Part shown: positions 17,689-26,190 of the stretch, in pieces
How positions within the stretch are numbered: position 1 is the first letter of the stretch
How the letters are laid out: every line of letters starts with the position of its first letter
Assembly (NCBI GenBank): GCA_963836405.1
Contig: CAWIJL010000010.1
Span: 186,001 to 250,000 of the forward strand
Length of the DNA: 64,000 bases
Origin: CAWIJJ01 sp963836405
GTDB taxonomy: Bacteria > Acidobacteriota > Terriglobia > Bryobacterales > Bryobacteraceae
Direction: 5' to 3'
Program-made: the position numbers and the translations under genes
Notes under the pieces: model-generated
What the model was told of the DNA's origin: nothing
Database searches by the model: none
What the model saw: only the letters and a program-made list of their open reading frames with translations

Positions 17689-20129
17689 AGCTGCTCCGCA
17701 ACCTCATCCTCCGCCCTCTCCGCCGCGACCTCACCCGCACCGCGCTCACCGTGCTCGCCGTCGCCCTCGGCGTCGCCGTGGTCATCGCCATCGACCTCGC
17801 TTCCGACGCCGCCACCGGCTCCTTCCGCGCCTCCATCGCCACCCTCGCCGGTAAGACCGACCTCGAAATCCTCGCCAACGGCGGCATCGACGAAGCGTGG
17901 ATGGGCCGCCTCGCCACGCTCCCCATCGACGTCCACTTCGCGCCCGTTCTCGAAACCTGGGTCGTCATCGCAGGCGTCGGACGCGTGCCGCTCTACGGTG
18001 TCGATCTCGCCGGAGCCCCGCCCGGCGCCGTCGTCTCGAAGGCCCTCGCCGCGCGCCTGCTCGCGAGCCCCTTCGAGGTCAATCTGGGAGGCCGCCCGGA
18101 AAAGCTCTCCATCGCCCGCACCGTCGATGCCGGCGCCGCCGAGTTTCTCGCCCTCGACATCGCGGCCGCGCAGCAACTCCTCCATCGCTACGGCAAACTC
18201 GACCGCATCGATGTCACCATCGGCCCCGACGAAGACTCCGCCGCCGTGGAGAAACGTCTGCGCGCCCTCCTGCCTCCCGCCTACATGCTCCGCAAGCCCG
18301 GAGCCCGCAGCGACGAGAACCAGCGCATGCTCCGCGCATTCCGCTGGAACCTGCGCGTGCTCAGTTACATTTCGCTGGTAGTGGGCGCGTTCCTCATCTA
18401 CAACACCATCTCCATCAGCGTGGTGCGCCGCCGAGCGGAGATTGGAATCCTGCGCGCCATCGGAGCTTCGCGCCTCGCCATCCTGGGCTCGTTCTGCGCC
18501 GAAGCCCTGCTCTTCGGCGTCGCCGGGGGCATTCTGGGAGCCATCCTCGGCCGACTGCTTGCCGGCGCCACCGTCGGCCTCATCGCCGACACCGTCAATG
18601 CGCTCTACACCACCAGCCGCCCCACGCCCGTCACGCTCACCTGGCAGGAAGCGCTGGCCGGCATCGCCACCGGAACCGTCGTCGCCCTCGTCTCCGCGCT
18701 CGCGCCGGCGCGCGAAGCCATGCGCGTCGCGCCCACCGAGGCGATGAGCCGCGGCGCCCACGAGCACCAGGCCCGCCTGCGCTGGCGCCGCGGACTCGCC
18801 TGGTCCGCCTTGTTCGCCATCCTGGCCTTCGCCGCCTCCCAGGCTCCCGCATGGGGCGGGTACCCCATCGGCGGATACGCCTCGGCCTTGCTGGCCATCG
18901 CCGCCGCCGCCATGGCCGCCCCCGCGGTGGTGGTCTCCACCAACCGGCTCACCCGCGGCCTCATTCGCCGCCGCGTCGAAACCCTGCTGGCCGGACGCAG
19001 CCTCACCGCGTCGCTGTCCCGAACCTCCGTCGTCGTCGGGGCGCTCGCCACCGCCGTCGCCATGATGGCCAGCGTCGGCATCATGGTCGGCAGTTTCCGC
19101 GAAACCGTCGGCGTCTGGCTCGATACCCAGCTTCGCGCCGATCTCTACGTGCGGCCCGCCGTCTCCTCCGCCGCCGGCGAGTTTCCCCCGCTCCCCGCCG
19201 AGGTTCCCGCTATCCTCGCGGCCATTCCCGGCGTCGCCGCGGTGGACGTCTTCCACGGCCTCGAAATCCGCTACCGCGGCGAGCGCGCCACACTCGGCGC
19301 AGGCAACCTCGACATCGTGCGCCGCTTCGGCCGCCTCCGCTTCCCCTCCGGCCAGGATCGCGATGCCATCCTTCGCTCTCTTCCCGGCCGCGATCGCGCC
19401 ATCGTCAGCGAACCGTTCGCCAACCGCCACCACGTCCGCCCTGCCGACCGCATCGCGCTCGACCTCGGCCCTCGCACCGTAACCTTCACCGTCGCCGGCG
19501 TCTACTATGACTATTCGAGCAGCCAGGGGTTCGTGATTCTCGATGGCTCCACATTGCTCAAGTACCTGCCCGGCCAGCCTCCGACCAACGCCGCCGTCTA
19601 CCTTGGGCCTGGTGCGGACTCCGCCGCCGTCGAACGCGAGGTCCGCCTGCGCATCGCGCAGTACGGCGTCGCCGTCGCCCCAAACCGCGAACTCCGCCGC
19701 AACGCCATCGCCATCTTCGACCGCACCTTCGCCATCACCTGGGCCCTCGAAGCCGTCGCCATCCTGGTCGCCATGCTCGGCGCCGCCAATTCGCTCCTCG
19801 CCCTCGTCCTCGACCGCCGCCGCGAGCTCGGCCTGCTCCGCTATCTCGGCGCTTCCAGCGCGCAAATCCGGGGCATGATTCTCTCCGAAGCGGCCTTCCT
19901 CGGTTTCCTCGCCATCCTCCTCGGATTGGCGCTTGGCCTCGCGCTTTCGCTAGTATTGATATTTGTAGTCAATAAGCAAAGCTTCGGCTGGACCATCCAG
20001 TTTTATCCCCCCAGACAAGTGCTTGCGTTTGCGCTGCTCGCGGTCTGGTGCGTCACGGTCCTCGCCGGCCTGTATCCGGCGCGCGTTGCCCGAAATCTCG
20101 ATCCAATCGACGTGATTCATGAAGAGTAG
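17685..20129 (+). CDS. ABC transporter permease with two FtsX domains
   Basis: 814 aa. The first helix is TALTVLAVALGVAVVIAI near the N-terminus. An FtsX core lies around residues 225-360 (RRRAEIGILRAIGASR), central helices near 370-470, and a second FtsX core at ~690-806 (DRRRELGLLRYLGASSAQ), ending in RNLDPIDVIHEE. This duplicated layout matches LolC/E-like or YbbP-like exporters for lipoproteins or hydrophobic molecules. It is translationally coupled to the ATPase upstream (4-base overlap), and its last 11 bases overlap typA, which may therefore share transcripts. Substrate unknown. Confidence 0.9.
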   Translation: MKLLRNLILRPLRRDLTRTALTVLAVALGVAVVIAIDLASDAATGSFRASIATLAGKTDLEILANGGIDEAWMGRLATLPIDVHFAPVLETWVVIAGVGRVPLYGVDLAGAPPGAVVSKALAARLLASPFEVNLGGRPEKLSIARTVDAGAAEFLALDIAAAQQLLHRYGKLDRIDVTIGPDEDSAAVEKRLRALLPPAYMLRKPGARSDENQRMLRAFRWNLRVLSYISLVVGAFLIYNTISISVVRRRAEIGILRAIGASRLAILGSFCAEALLFGVAGGILGAILGRLLAGATVGLIADTVNALYTTSRPTPVTLTWQEALAGIATGTVVALVSALAPAREAMRVAPTEAMSRGAHEHQARLRWRRGLAWSALFAILAFAASQAPAWGGYPIGGYASALLAIAAAAMAAPAVVVSTNRLTRGLIRRRVETLLAGRSLTASLSRTSVVVGALATAVAMMASVGIMVGSFRETVGVWLDTQLRADLYVRPAVSSAAGEFPPLPAEVPAILAAIPGVAAVDVFHGLEIRYRGERATLGAGNLDIVRRFGRLRFPSGQDRDAILRSLPGRDRAIVSEPFANRHHVRPADRIALDLGPRTVTFTVAGVYYDYSSSQGFVILDGSTLLKYLPGQPPTNAAVYLGPGADSAAVEREVRLRIAQYGVAVAPNRELRRNAIAIFDRTFAITWALEAVAILVAMLGAANSLLALVLDRRRELGLLRYLGASSAQIRGMILSEAAFLGFLAILLGLALGLALSLVLIFVVNKQSFGWTIQFYPPRQVLAFALLAVWCVTVLAGLYPARVARNLDPIDVIHEE

Positions 20130-21915
20130 CAATAACACCATTCGAAACATCGCCATCATCGCCCACGTGGACCATGGCAAGACCACGCTCGTGGACGCCA
20201 TGCTGAACCAGAGCGGAATTTTTCGCGTTAACGAGGAGCACGTGGAACGCGTCATGGATTCCAACGAGCTCGAACGCGAGCGCGGCATCACCATCCTCGC
20301 CAAAATCACCGGCGTTCAATATCACGGCGTCAAAATCAACATCGTCGACACTCCCGGCCACAGCGACTTCGGCGGAGAGGTGGAGCGCGCCCTGAAAATC
20401 GTGGACGGCGTCATGCTCCTGGTGGATGCGAGCGAAGGCCCCTTGCCGCAAACCCGCTACGTCCTCTCCAAAGCGCTCGAAGCGCACCTGCCGCCCATCG
20501 TCGTCATCAATAAGATCGACCGCCCCGATGCCCGCGTGGCCGAAGTGCTCAATGAGGTCTACGATCTCTTCATCGATCTCGACGCCACCGAGGACCAGCT
20601 CGACTTCCCCGTCCTCTACACCATCGCCAAAACCGGCATTGCCAAGACCTCGCTCGACGATCCCTCCACCACCCTGCGTCCCCTCTTCGATGCGATCGTC
20701 AAACACATCCCCGCGCCCGTGGGCGACCCCGACGGCGTCCTGCAAATGCTGATCGCCAATCTCGACTACAGCGATTACCTCGGCCGCCTCGGCATCGGCC
20801 GCGTCTTCAACGGCACCTTCCGCTTCGGCGACGTCGTTTCCATCGCCAAACGCGACGGCTCCTTCCACACCACCAAAATCACCAAGCTGTACTCGTTCGA
20901 AGGACTCAAGCGCGTGGACGAAACCATCGGTCACCCCGGCGACATCATGGCCATCGCCGGCGTGGAGGGCATCACTATCGGCGAAACCGTCACCGACGCC
21001 GAAACCCCCTCGCCCCTCCCGCAGATTCAAATCGACGAGCCTACCATCGCCATGGCCTTCACCATCAACACTTCGCCCTTCGCGGGGCGCGAAGGCCAGT
21101 GGGTCACGTCCCGCAATCTGCGCGAGCGGCTGGACAAAGAGCTGCTCACCAACGTTTCCATCCGCGTGGAAGAGCTCGGGCACGACACGTTCAAAGTGAT
21201 GGGCCGCGGCGAATTGCAACTCGCCATTTTGATCGAGATGATGCGCCGCGAGGGACACGAACTGGCCGTGGGCAAGCCCGAGATCCTCACCCGCACCATC
21301 GATCACAAGCTCCAGGAACCGGTCGAGCACCTGATCATCGACTGCCCCGAAGCGTTCATCGGCGTGGTCATCGAAAAGCTCGGCTCGCGCAAGGGCAAAA
21401 TGAGCAAAATGGTGAACCACGGCTCCGGACGCGTGCGCCTCGAATTCCACGTCCCCTCGCGCGGCCTGATCGGGCTGCGCAGCGAAATCCTCACCGATAC
21501 GCGCGGCACCGCCATCATGAACTCGCTCTTCCACGGCTACATCGAATGGCAGGGCGACATTCCGACTCGGCCCACCGGTTCGCTGGTCGCCGACCGCGCC
21601 GGCAAGACCACCGGCTACGCCATCTTCAACCTCCAGGAGCGCGGCGAAATCTTCGTCACCCCCGGCACCGAAGTCTACGAAGGCATGGTGGTGGGGGAGA
21701 ACGCGCGCGAAAACGACCTCGACGTCAACATCGTCAAGGAAAAGAAGCTCACCAACATGCGCGCCTCCACCTCGGACGAAGGCATCCGCCTTGTCCCGCC
21801 GCGGCTGTTGAACCTCGAGCAGGCCATCGAATTCATCCGCGACGACGAATACGTGGAGGTCACCCCCCAGTCCATCCGGCTCCGCAAAAAGATCCTGAAG
21901 TCCAACCAGAGATAA
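20119..21915 (+). CDS. typA: Ribosome-associated GTPase TypA/BipA
   Basis: 598 aa, typical length. GTPase motifs: G1 AHVDHGKT near residue 15, switch/effector RERGITILAK, G3 DTPGHSDFGG, G4 NKIDRPDAR. EF-G-like domains follow and the TypA-specific C-terminus is present (LTNMRASTSDEGIRL, then the VTPQSIRLRKK end). TypA binds the ribosome and is needed for growth at low temperature and in stress. The start overlaps the preceding permease gene by 11 bases; GTGATTCATGAAGAG gives only a weak ribosome site, which fits coupling. Confidence 0.96.
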   Translation: MKSSNNTIRNIAIIAHVDHGKTTLVDAMLNQSGIFRVNEEHVERVMDSNELERERGITILAKITGVQYHGVKINIVDTPGHSDFGGEVERALKIVDGVMLLVDASEGPLPQTRYVLSKALEAHLPPIVVINKIDRPDARVAEVLNEVYDLFIDLDATEDQLDFPVLYTIAKTGIAKTSLDDPSTTLRPLFDAIVKHIPAPVGDPDGVLQMLIANLDYSDYLGRLGIGRVFNGTFRFGDVVSIAKRDGSFHTTKITKLYSFEGLKRVDETIGHPGDIMAIAGVEGITIGETVTDAETPSPLPQIQIDEPTIAMAFTINTSPFAGREGQWVTSRNLRERLDKELLTNVSIRVEELGHDTFKVMGRGELQLAILIEMMRREGHELAVGKPEILTRTIDHKLQEPVEHLIIDCPEAFIGVVIEKLGSRKGKMSKMVNHGSGRVRLEFHVPSRGLIGLRSEILTDTRGTAIMNSLFHGYIEWQGDIPTRPTGSLVADRAGKTTGYAIFNLQERGEIFVTPGTEVYEGMVVGENARENDLDVNIVKEKKLTNMRASTSDEGIRLVPPRLLNLEQAIEFIRDDEYVEVTPQSIRLRKKILKSNQR

Positions 21916-21920
21916 GGCTC

Positions 21921-21955
21921 GGCTACGCCTGCCCGTTATGGTGCGCCGACGGAGG
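21921..21955 (+). repeat. 35-bp dispersed repeat, copy 1 (direct repeat of 25761-25795)
   Basis: Begins GGCTACGCCTGCCCGTT and ends TGCGCCGACGGAGG. It matches the copy at 25761 in 32 of 35 positions, in the same orientation. It lies 6 bases after the typA stop. On the minus strand it contains a TAG stop and would encode a PPSAHHNGQA tail. Confidence 0.8.
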
Positions 21956-22209
21956 TTTCGGCAAGCTTGCATGACTCCTCTCGCGGTCGGCGATGCTATC
22001 ACGGACGCGGGCGAGATTCCGATGGGTGTACCGCCCCAGGTGACGATGGCACCGGCCAGGTTTGTCGACCTGACGCCATTGGAGGGGATCGCCATGGCCG
22101 AGTACGTGAATGAGTTGGAAGGGCCACGCGGCAAGATGCGCATCCAGTGGCAGGGAAGACGTAGATCTCACCGCGCCAGAGTGTCGCCATAATTTCAGGT
22201 CATCCACCC
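21956..22209 (+). other. Intergenic stretch without a recognisable gene
   Basis: About 250 bases between the repeat and the promoter of the next operon. An 84-codon frame (21938-22192) crosses it, but its N-terminus is the repeat, no ribosome site precedes it, and no family is recognised. I see no RNA structure I can name. Confidence 0.4.
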
Positions 22210-22238
22210 TTGACACGCCTTTCATTCGGCGCTACATT
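22210..22238 (+). promoter_or_regulatory. Sigma-70-type promoter with overlapping small palindrome
   Basis: TTGACA (22210-22215), a 17-base spacer, and TACATT (22233-22238) form the best promoter match in the window. An inverted repeat, CGCTAC-ATTTC-GTAGCG (22230-22246), covers the -10 box and likely start point, which could be an operator. It drives the TonB/rhodanese-ADOP gene pair. Confidence 0.65.
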
Positions 22239-22294
22239 TCGTAGCGGCCTGAGAATTTCGGACGCACCGATCGTGTTTTGAATCTGAGCACCGG

Positions 22295-23281
22295 ATGACA
22301 CATTCAAAGCAAGAAGACACCCTGACGCGAGCGAAGCCCATATCGGTGTCCTCGTTTGCGTCACGATTCGGCAAGATCAACACCCAGCATCAGGATTCCA
22401 TTTCTCGGCTCACACCCGTGCTTGCGATCATGCTGGGCTTTGCACATACCGGGCCTGCGTTTTCCCAGGTGCTCTCCGACGCCGAGAATATCCCCGGCTG
22501 CCGCTGGGACGCTCGGGTCCCGGAAGTTAGCCTTCGAAAGGGAGCTTCAAAAACGGTCGAACCGGTCTATCCGGAGTCGGCTATTGGGGCGAAGGTTACT
22601 GGCCTTGTGGTTTCCCAAATCTGCGTCCCGGCGGGCAGCACCACGGCGCAGCTCAGAATCCTCGCCGCGCCGAACCAGGCGATCTCGCAGACCGTCAAAA
22701 CCGCCGTATCGCAGTGGAAGTTTACGCCCTGGATTGAAAAGGGCAAGGCCATGACGTTTGGCGGTAAGCTCTTCTTCTACTTCGTCCAACAGAACGGGAG
22801 TTGGAAAGTGCTGAGCCCCGCGGACAGCTTCTATGTTGGCCCTGAGTTCACGCTGACACGGCAATCGAGCGCGGTTGCTCAATCGCCCCCCGGCCCGCCG
22901 TTGGCGGGCCAGCCTCCACCTCCGGTTCAGATCGATGCGGCGGAACTGGCAAAGCTGCTGGCGGCACGCGACAGTATCTTCATTGACACGCGACCCAGGT
23001 GGGCCTTTGAGAGGGCGCACATCCGCGGGTTTCTGAATATGGCGCCGGACGAACTCCCCGAACGCGTGCCCCATGAACTTCCGAAGGACAAGACGCTCGT
23101 GATTCACTGCATGGACTGGAGCCGCTGCGACGTACCGTCGAAGTCCCTCGTCACGGCTCTATGCCAGGGTACTCACTTCGTGCTGTACAGGATGGGATAC
23201 TCCAACGTGAAGTACATAGCCGATGAGCTTGCTACGCTTGCCGGGAAGCGCATCCCCGTCGTGGGCACGCCCTGTAAGTGA
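22295..23281 (+). CDS. TonB C-terminal domain fused to a rhodanese domain
   Basis: 328 aa. After a basic N-terminus there is one hydrophobic segment (residues ~39-57), either an uncleaved anchor or an internal signal. Residues 87-165 form a TonB C-terminal domain (VYPESAIGAKVTGLVV, then an AVSQWKFTPW segment). A proline-rich linker (~197-212) leads to a rhodanese fold at ~216-318, with FIDTRPRWAFERAHIRG and an active loop CMDWSR (C272-R277), the C-x4-R length of sulfurtransferases. The start is the ATG at 22295; its ribosome site is weak. It is 10 bases upstream of the ADOP permease gene. TonB_C modules in acidobacteria are often not linked to true energy transduction, so its role is open. 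Confidence 0.8.
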   Translation: MTHSKQEDTLTRAKPISVSSFASRFGKINTQHQDSISRLTPVLAIMLGFAHTGPAFSQVLSDAENIPGCRWDARVPEVSLRKGASKTVEPVYPESAIGAKVTGLVVSQICVPAGSTTAQLRILAAPNQAISQTVKTAVSQWKFTPWIEKGKAMTFGGKLFFYFVQQNGSWKVLSPADSFYVGPEFTLTRQSSAVAQSPPGPPLAGQPPPPVQIDAAELAKLLAARDSIFIDTRPRWAFERAHIRGFLNMAPDELPERVPHELPKDKTLVIHCMDWSRCDVPSKSLVTALCQGTHFVLYRMGYSNVKYIADELATLAGKRIPVVGTPCK

Positions 23282-23291
23282 GGGAGCCGCG

Positions 23292-25700
23292 ATGTTCAGA
23301 CGTAATCTGCGATTTATCGTTCGCGAGCCGAAGTTCTCACTGTCGGCCATTCTCATGCTGGCGGTTGGGATCTCGCTGGCCGGGATCTGCTACGCGGTTC
23401 TGGAAGCAGCCGTGTTCAATGCGATCCCCTACGAGGCCCCGACGCGCCTGGTGGAGGTCGGCAGGGGGAACGGCCTTCAGGACGCCGCGCTCTGGCGGCT
23501 TACCCGCGTGGACTTCGAGAAGGTACGCGGGCGGGCAAAGTGGTTCGAGGCGATCGGCTACGAACTCGATTCGCCGGGCTATCTGACGTCTGGCGCGACA
23601 GCAACCCCAGTCGTCAAGGCGACGATCTCGCCGCGCCTGATGGATGTGCTCCGGGTAAAGCCGCTGCTGGGCAGAACATTTCTTCCCGAAGATTTCGAGG
23701 CCAGCGCCTCCGGCACGGCGTTGCTGTCGCACGCCCTATGGACCAGGGCATTCGCCGCCGATCCGCGCGTTTTGGGGAAGCCGGTGACTGTGGACGGAAG
23801 GGTCCTGGTGGTCGTCGGCGTGATGCCCAAGGAGATGCGGCGTCCGGTGACGGTGGCGGAGTTGTGGGTTCCGGATCAGAGTTCGGAAATCGGTGCCCAG
23901 GCCGAGAAGGCGGGTGACAAGATAGTCGTCGCCCGGCTGCGCGGAACCGTCTCGCTGGAACAGGCGCAACGTGAAACGGCAGCTATTGAGACGGACTTCA
24001 TGCCCGGATCGGGCAGGCAGGGGGAGGGCGACCGCTACCGCTATCGACTGGTCTCGCTGGCGGATCAGTTCGTGGGAAAGACCGGCCGGGTGCTCAATCT
24101 GCTGCTGGGCGCATGCCTGCTGCTGCAAGCGGCGGCGTGCTTTAACGTGGGACACCTGATGATTGCCCGCAGGCTGCGAAAGGCGCGCGATTTGGGGGTT
24201 CAACTCGCGCTAGGATCCGGTGTAGGCCGCATCTGCAACAGCGTGGTTTTCGAGAGCGCGGCGGTGGCGTTCGCGGGGATTGCGCTGGCCGTTCCGCTGA
24301 TGCTGATGGCGCTGCACGCGGCCGGAGTGGTGGCGTCCAATATTGTGGGAGTCGAAATTCAACCGGAATTGAGCCTTTCGGTTTTGGGCTTCGGCAGTGT
24401 GCTCGCGGCGGTATCGAGCCTGCTGTGCGCGGCGGCGCCAATCCTGGTGCTGAGGCGGTTAGAGGTGACGGCGTTAATCGGCAGACGTTGGCAAGCCGGG
24501 CAGTTGTCCGTCAGCGCCACGCGCCTTCAGGAATCGCTGATTGTGTTGCAGGTGGCGATCGCGGTGGTGCTGGTGGCCGGTCTGGGGGTGCTGGTGCGGA
24601 GCGTGTACCATCTTTCCACAGTCGATCTCGGCTTTGAACCGAATCGGTTATCGTATATCAACCTCGATAGTGGCAGGGTAAGGTTTCCCGAGTCGGCCGG
24701 AGTTCAGGAAGAGACGGTTCGCCGGCTATCGCAGTTGCCCGGAGTGGCGTCGGCGGCGGTGGGGAGCACGCCGCTATTGGTCGGCGGCCGGGTGGTGTTC
24801 TCAGTAATGGTCAAGACGGCGCAGGGTTGGGTGAACACCGCGCCCGCGGAATACCAAGCGGTAAGCGACGCCTATTTTGCCACGCTGGGCATCGCGGTGC
24901 TGAGGGGCCGGCCGTTCGACCGCCGCGACACGACGAACGGGGCGTGTGTGGGCATCGTTAACCACTCGTTTGCGTCGCTGTACTGGCCAGGTGAGGACGC
25001 GGTGGGGAAGGAATTCGACACCAGCGGCGGATTCGGCGCGCGCAGGACATGCACAGTGGTCGGGGTGGTGGCGGATGCAAGGACCGTGGCGCTTTCCTCG
25101 CCGCCCGAGCCGCAACTTTACCGGTCGTTCCGGCAGACCAGCGCATCGGTAAATACGGTGGTGGTGGTGCGGTTCGCGGACAAGGGGCAACTCTCGCTGG
25201 CGGCGGTGCGCCGAGTGGTGGCGGAGGTCAGCCCCACGCAGCAGGCGGACATGTCGACCGATTTGGGGGCGTTGGTGCGGTCGGCACTGCTGCCCGCCGG
25301 GACGCGCGCCACCCTTCTCCTCGCGATTGCGGTGTGCGCGCTGCTGCTGGCGGTCGGGGGAATGTATGCCGCGACCAGCTATCAGTTGAGCGAGCGGGCG
25401 CGAGAGATCGGCATCCGCATGGCGATGGGCGCGTCGCCCGTAGACATCGCCTCGCTGGTCTACCGCCGGTACGCCGCGTTGGGCGGGCTTGGCGGATTGC
25501 TGGGCGCGGTAGCGGGAGTGGCGTTCAGCCAACAGGCGGCCGCGGGATTGTCCGGAGCAGCATCGGGCGGAATGGACTGGTCGGTGTTGGCTGTCGCGCC
25601 GCTGACGTGCGCTCTCATCGTGTTTGCGTCGGTTGCTGTCCCAACACGGAGAGCGGCCACCCTGAATCCAAGTGAGCTATTCCGGGATACCCGCGCCTGA
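23292..25700 (+). CDS. ADOP-type ABC permease lacking the prefix domain
   Basis: 802 aa from the ATG at 23292, with AGGGAG 5 bases upstream. The N-terminal helix is FSLSAILMLAVGISLAGICYAVL, followed by a MacB-type periplasmic region, mid-protein FtsX helices (around residues 275-400) and a C-terminal FtsX unit (AREIGIRMAMGASPVDI). Unlike the protein at 1519 it has no permease prefix domain and no PadR gene beside it; instead it follows the TonB/rhodanese fusion. No ATPase is adjacent. Likely an inner-membrane exporter component with unknown substrate. Confidence 0.88.
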   Translation: MFRRNLRFIVREPKFSLSAILMLAVGISLAGICYAVLEAAVFNAIPYEAPTRLVEVGRGNGLQDAALWRLTRVDFEKVRGRAKWFEAIGYELDSPGYLTSGATATPVVKATISPRLMDVLRVKPLLGRTFLPEDFEASASGTALLSHALWTRAFAADPRVLGKPVTVDGRVLVVVGVMPKEMRRPVTVAELWVPDQSSEIGAQAEKAGDKIVVARLRGTVSLEQAQRETAAIETDFMPGSGRQGEGDRYRYRLVSLADQFVGKTGRVLNLLLGACLLLQAAACFNVGHLMIARRLRKARDLGVQLALGSGVGRICNSVVFESAAVAFAGIALAVPLMLMALHAAGVVASNIVGVEIQPELSLSVLGFGSVLAAVSSLLCAAAPILVLRRLEVTALIGRRWQAGQLSVSATRLQESLIVLQVAIAVVLVAGLGVLVRSVYHLSTVDLGFEPNRLSYINLDSGRVRFPESAGVQEETVRRLSQLPGVASAAVGSTPLLVGGRVVFSVMVKTAQGWVNTAPAEYQAVSDAYFATLGIAVLRGRPFDRRDTTNGACVGIVNHSFASLYWPGEDAVGKEFDTSGGFGARRTCTVVGVVADARTVALSSPPEPQLYRSFRQTSASVNTVVVVRFADKGQLSLAAVRRVVAEVSPTQQADMSTDLGALVRSALLPAGTRATLLLAIAVCALLLAVGGMYAATSYQLSERAREIGIRMAMGASPVDIASLVYRRYAALGGLGGLLGAVAGVAFSQQAAAGLSGAASGGMDWSVLAVAPLTCALIVFASVAVPTRRAATLNPSELFRDTRA

Positions 25701-25760
25701 GGCGGAGGAGCAGAAAAGGACGAAGCTAAGGTGCGATTGCCGAGAGAAGTCACGAAGCCC

Positions 25761-25795
25761 GGCTACGCCTGCCCGTTGTTATGCGCCGACGGAGG
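25761..25795 (+). repeat. 35-bp dispersed repeat, copy 2
   Basis: 32 of 35 bases agree with the copy at 21921, same orientation. It overlaps the last 10 codons of the NTF2-like gene on the minus strand, supplying its PPSAHNNGQA tail and TAG stop. Confidence 0.8.
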
Positions 25796-26185
25796 CCGGC
25801 CCACCAGGGTATTGTGGAACGCCGCGATCCGCCAGCCGGCGGCGTCGCGCACCAGCACCGCGCTCGGCAGCGCCTCCATCACTCCGGCCATCGGCCCGTC
25901 CGGAACTTCGAGACGCGCGGCGATGTGCACCAGCGCCACATCTTCGGCCAGCAGCCGCGCTTGTTCCACTTTGTAGCTGCACACCGATTTTGCATACACC
26001 CCGTGCAGCAGCATGTTGTGCGCGCGGCCGATCGCCTCGCGTCCCTTGCCGTGCATCGCGTAGATATTCACGAAGTCCGCGTCGCCGGTGAAGTAACTCG
26101 CGAACCCTTCTCCGTCGGCGGCATTCCATGCGGCCTCGAGCCCTTTCACCACCCCCTCCAGGGCGGCCTGATCCGTCGCTGTCAT
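25763..26185 (-). CDS. SgcJ/EcaC-type NTF2-like (SnoaL/DUF4440) protein
   Basis: 140 aa. It has the cone-shaped NTF2 fold pattern: LEGVVKGLEAAWNAADGEGFASYFTGDADFVNIYA, GREAIGRAHNMLL, then VEQARLLAEDVALVHIAARLEV and a DAAGWRIAAFHNTLV strand. The family includes small ligand-binding proteins and isomerase-like enzymes; no specific reaction can be assigned. The last ten residues come from the dispersed repeat, so the native C-terminus may have been replaced. It is 5 bases downstream of the threonine-dehydratase-family gene, on the same strand. Confidence 0.8.
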   Translation of the reverse strand: MTATDQAALEGVVKGLEAAWNAADGEGFASYFTGDADFVNIYAMHGKGREAIGRAHNMLLHGVYAKSVCSYKVEQARLLAEDVALVHIAARLEVPDGPMAGVMEALPSAVLVRDAAGWRIAAFHNTLVGRPPSAHNNGQA

Positions 26186-26190
26186 ACGGA

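Noticed and set aside
17607..19865. 752-codon minus-strand frame opposite the FtsX-type permease
   Set aside because: Glycine/alanine/aspartate-rich shadow without any motif; the opposite strand is a clear permease.
20053..22143. 696-codon minus-strand frame opposite typA
   Set aside because: Antisense of a certain GTPase; no recognisable fold or ribosome site.
21938..22192. 84-codon plus-strand frame after typA
   Set aside because: Begins inside the dispersed repeat, has no ribosome site and no recognisable family.
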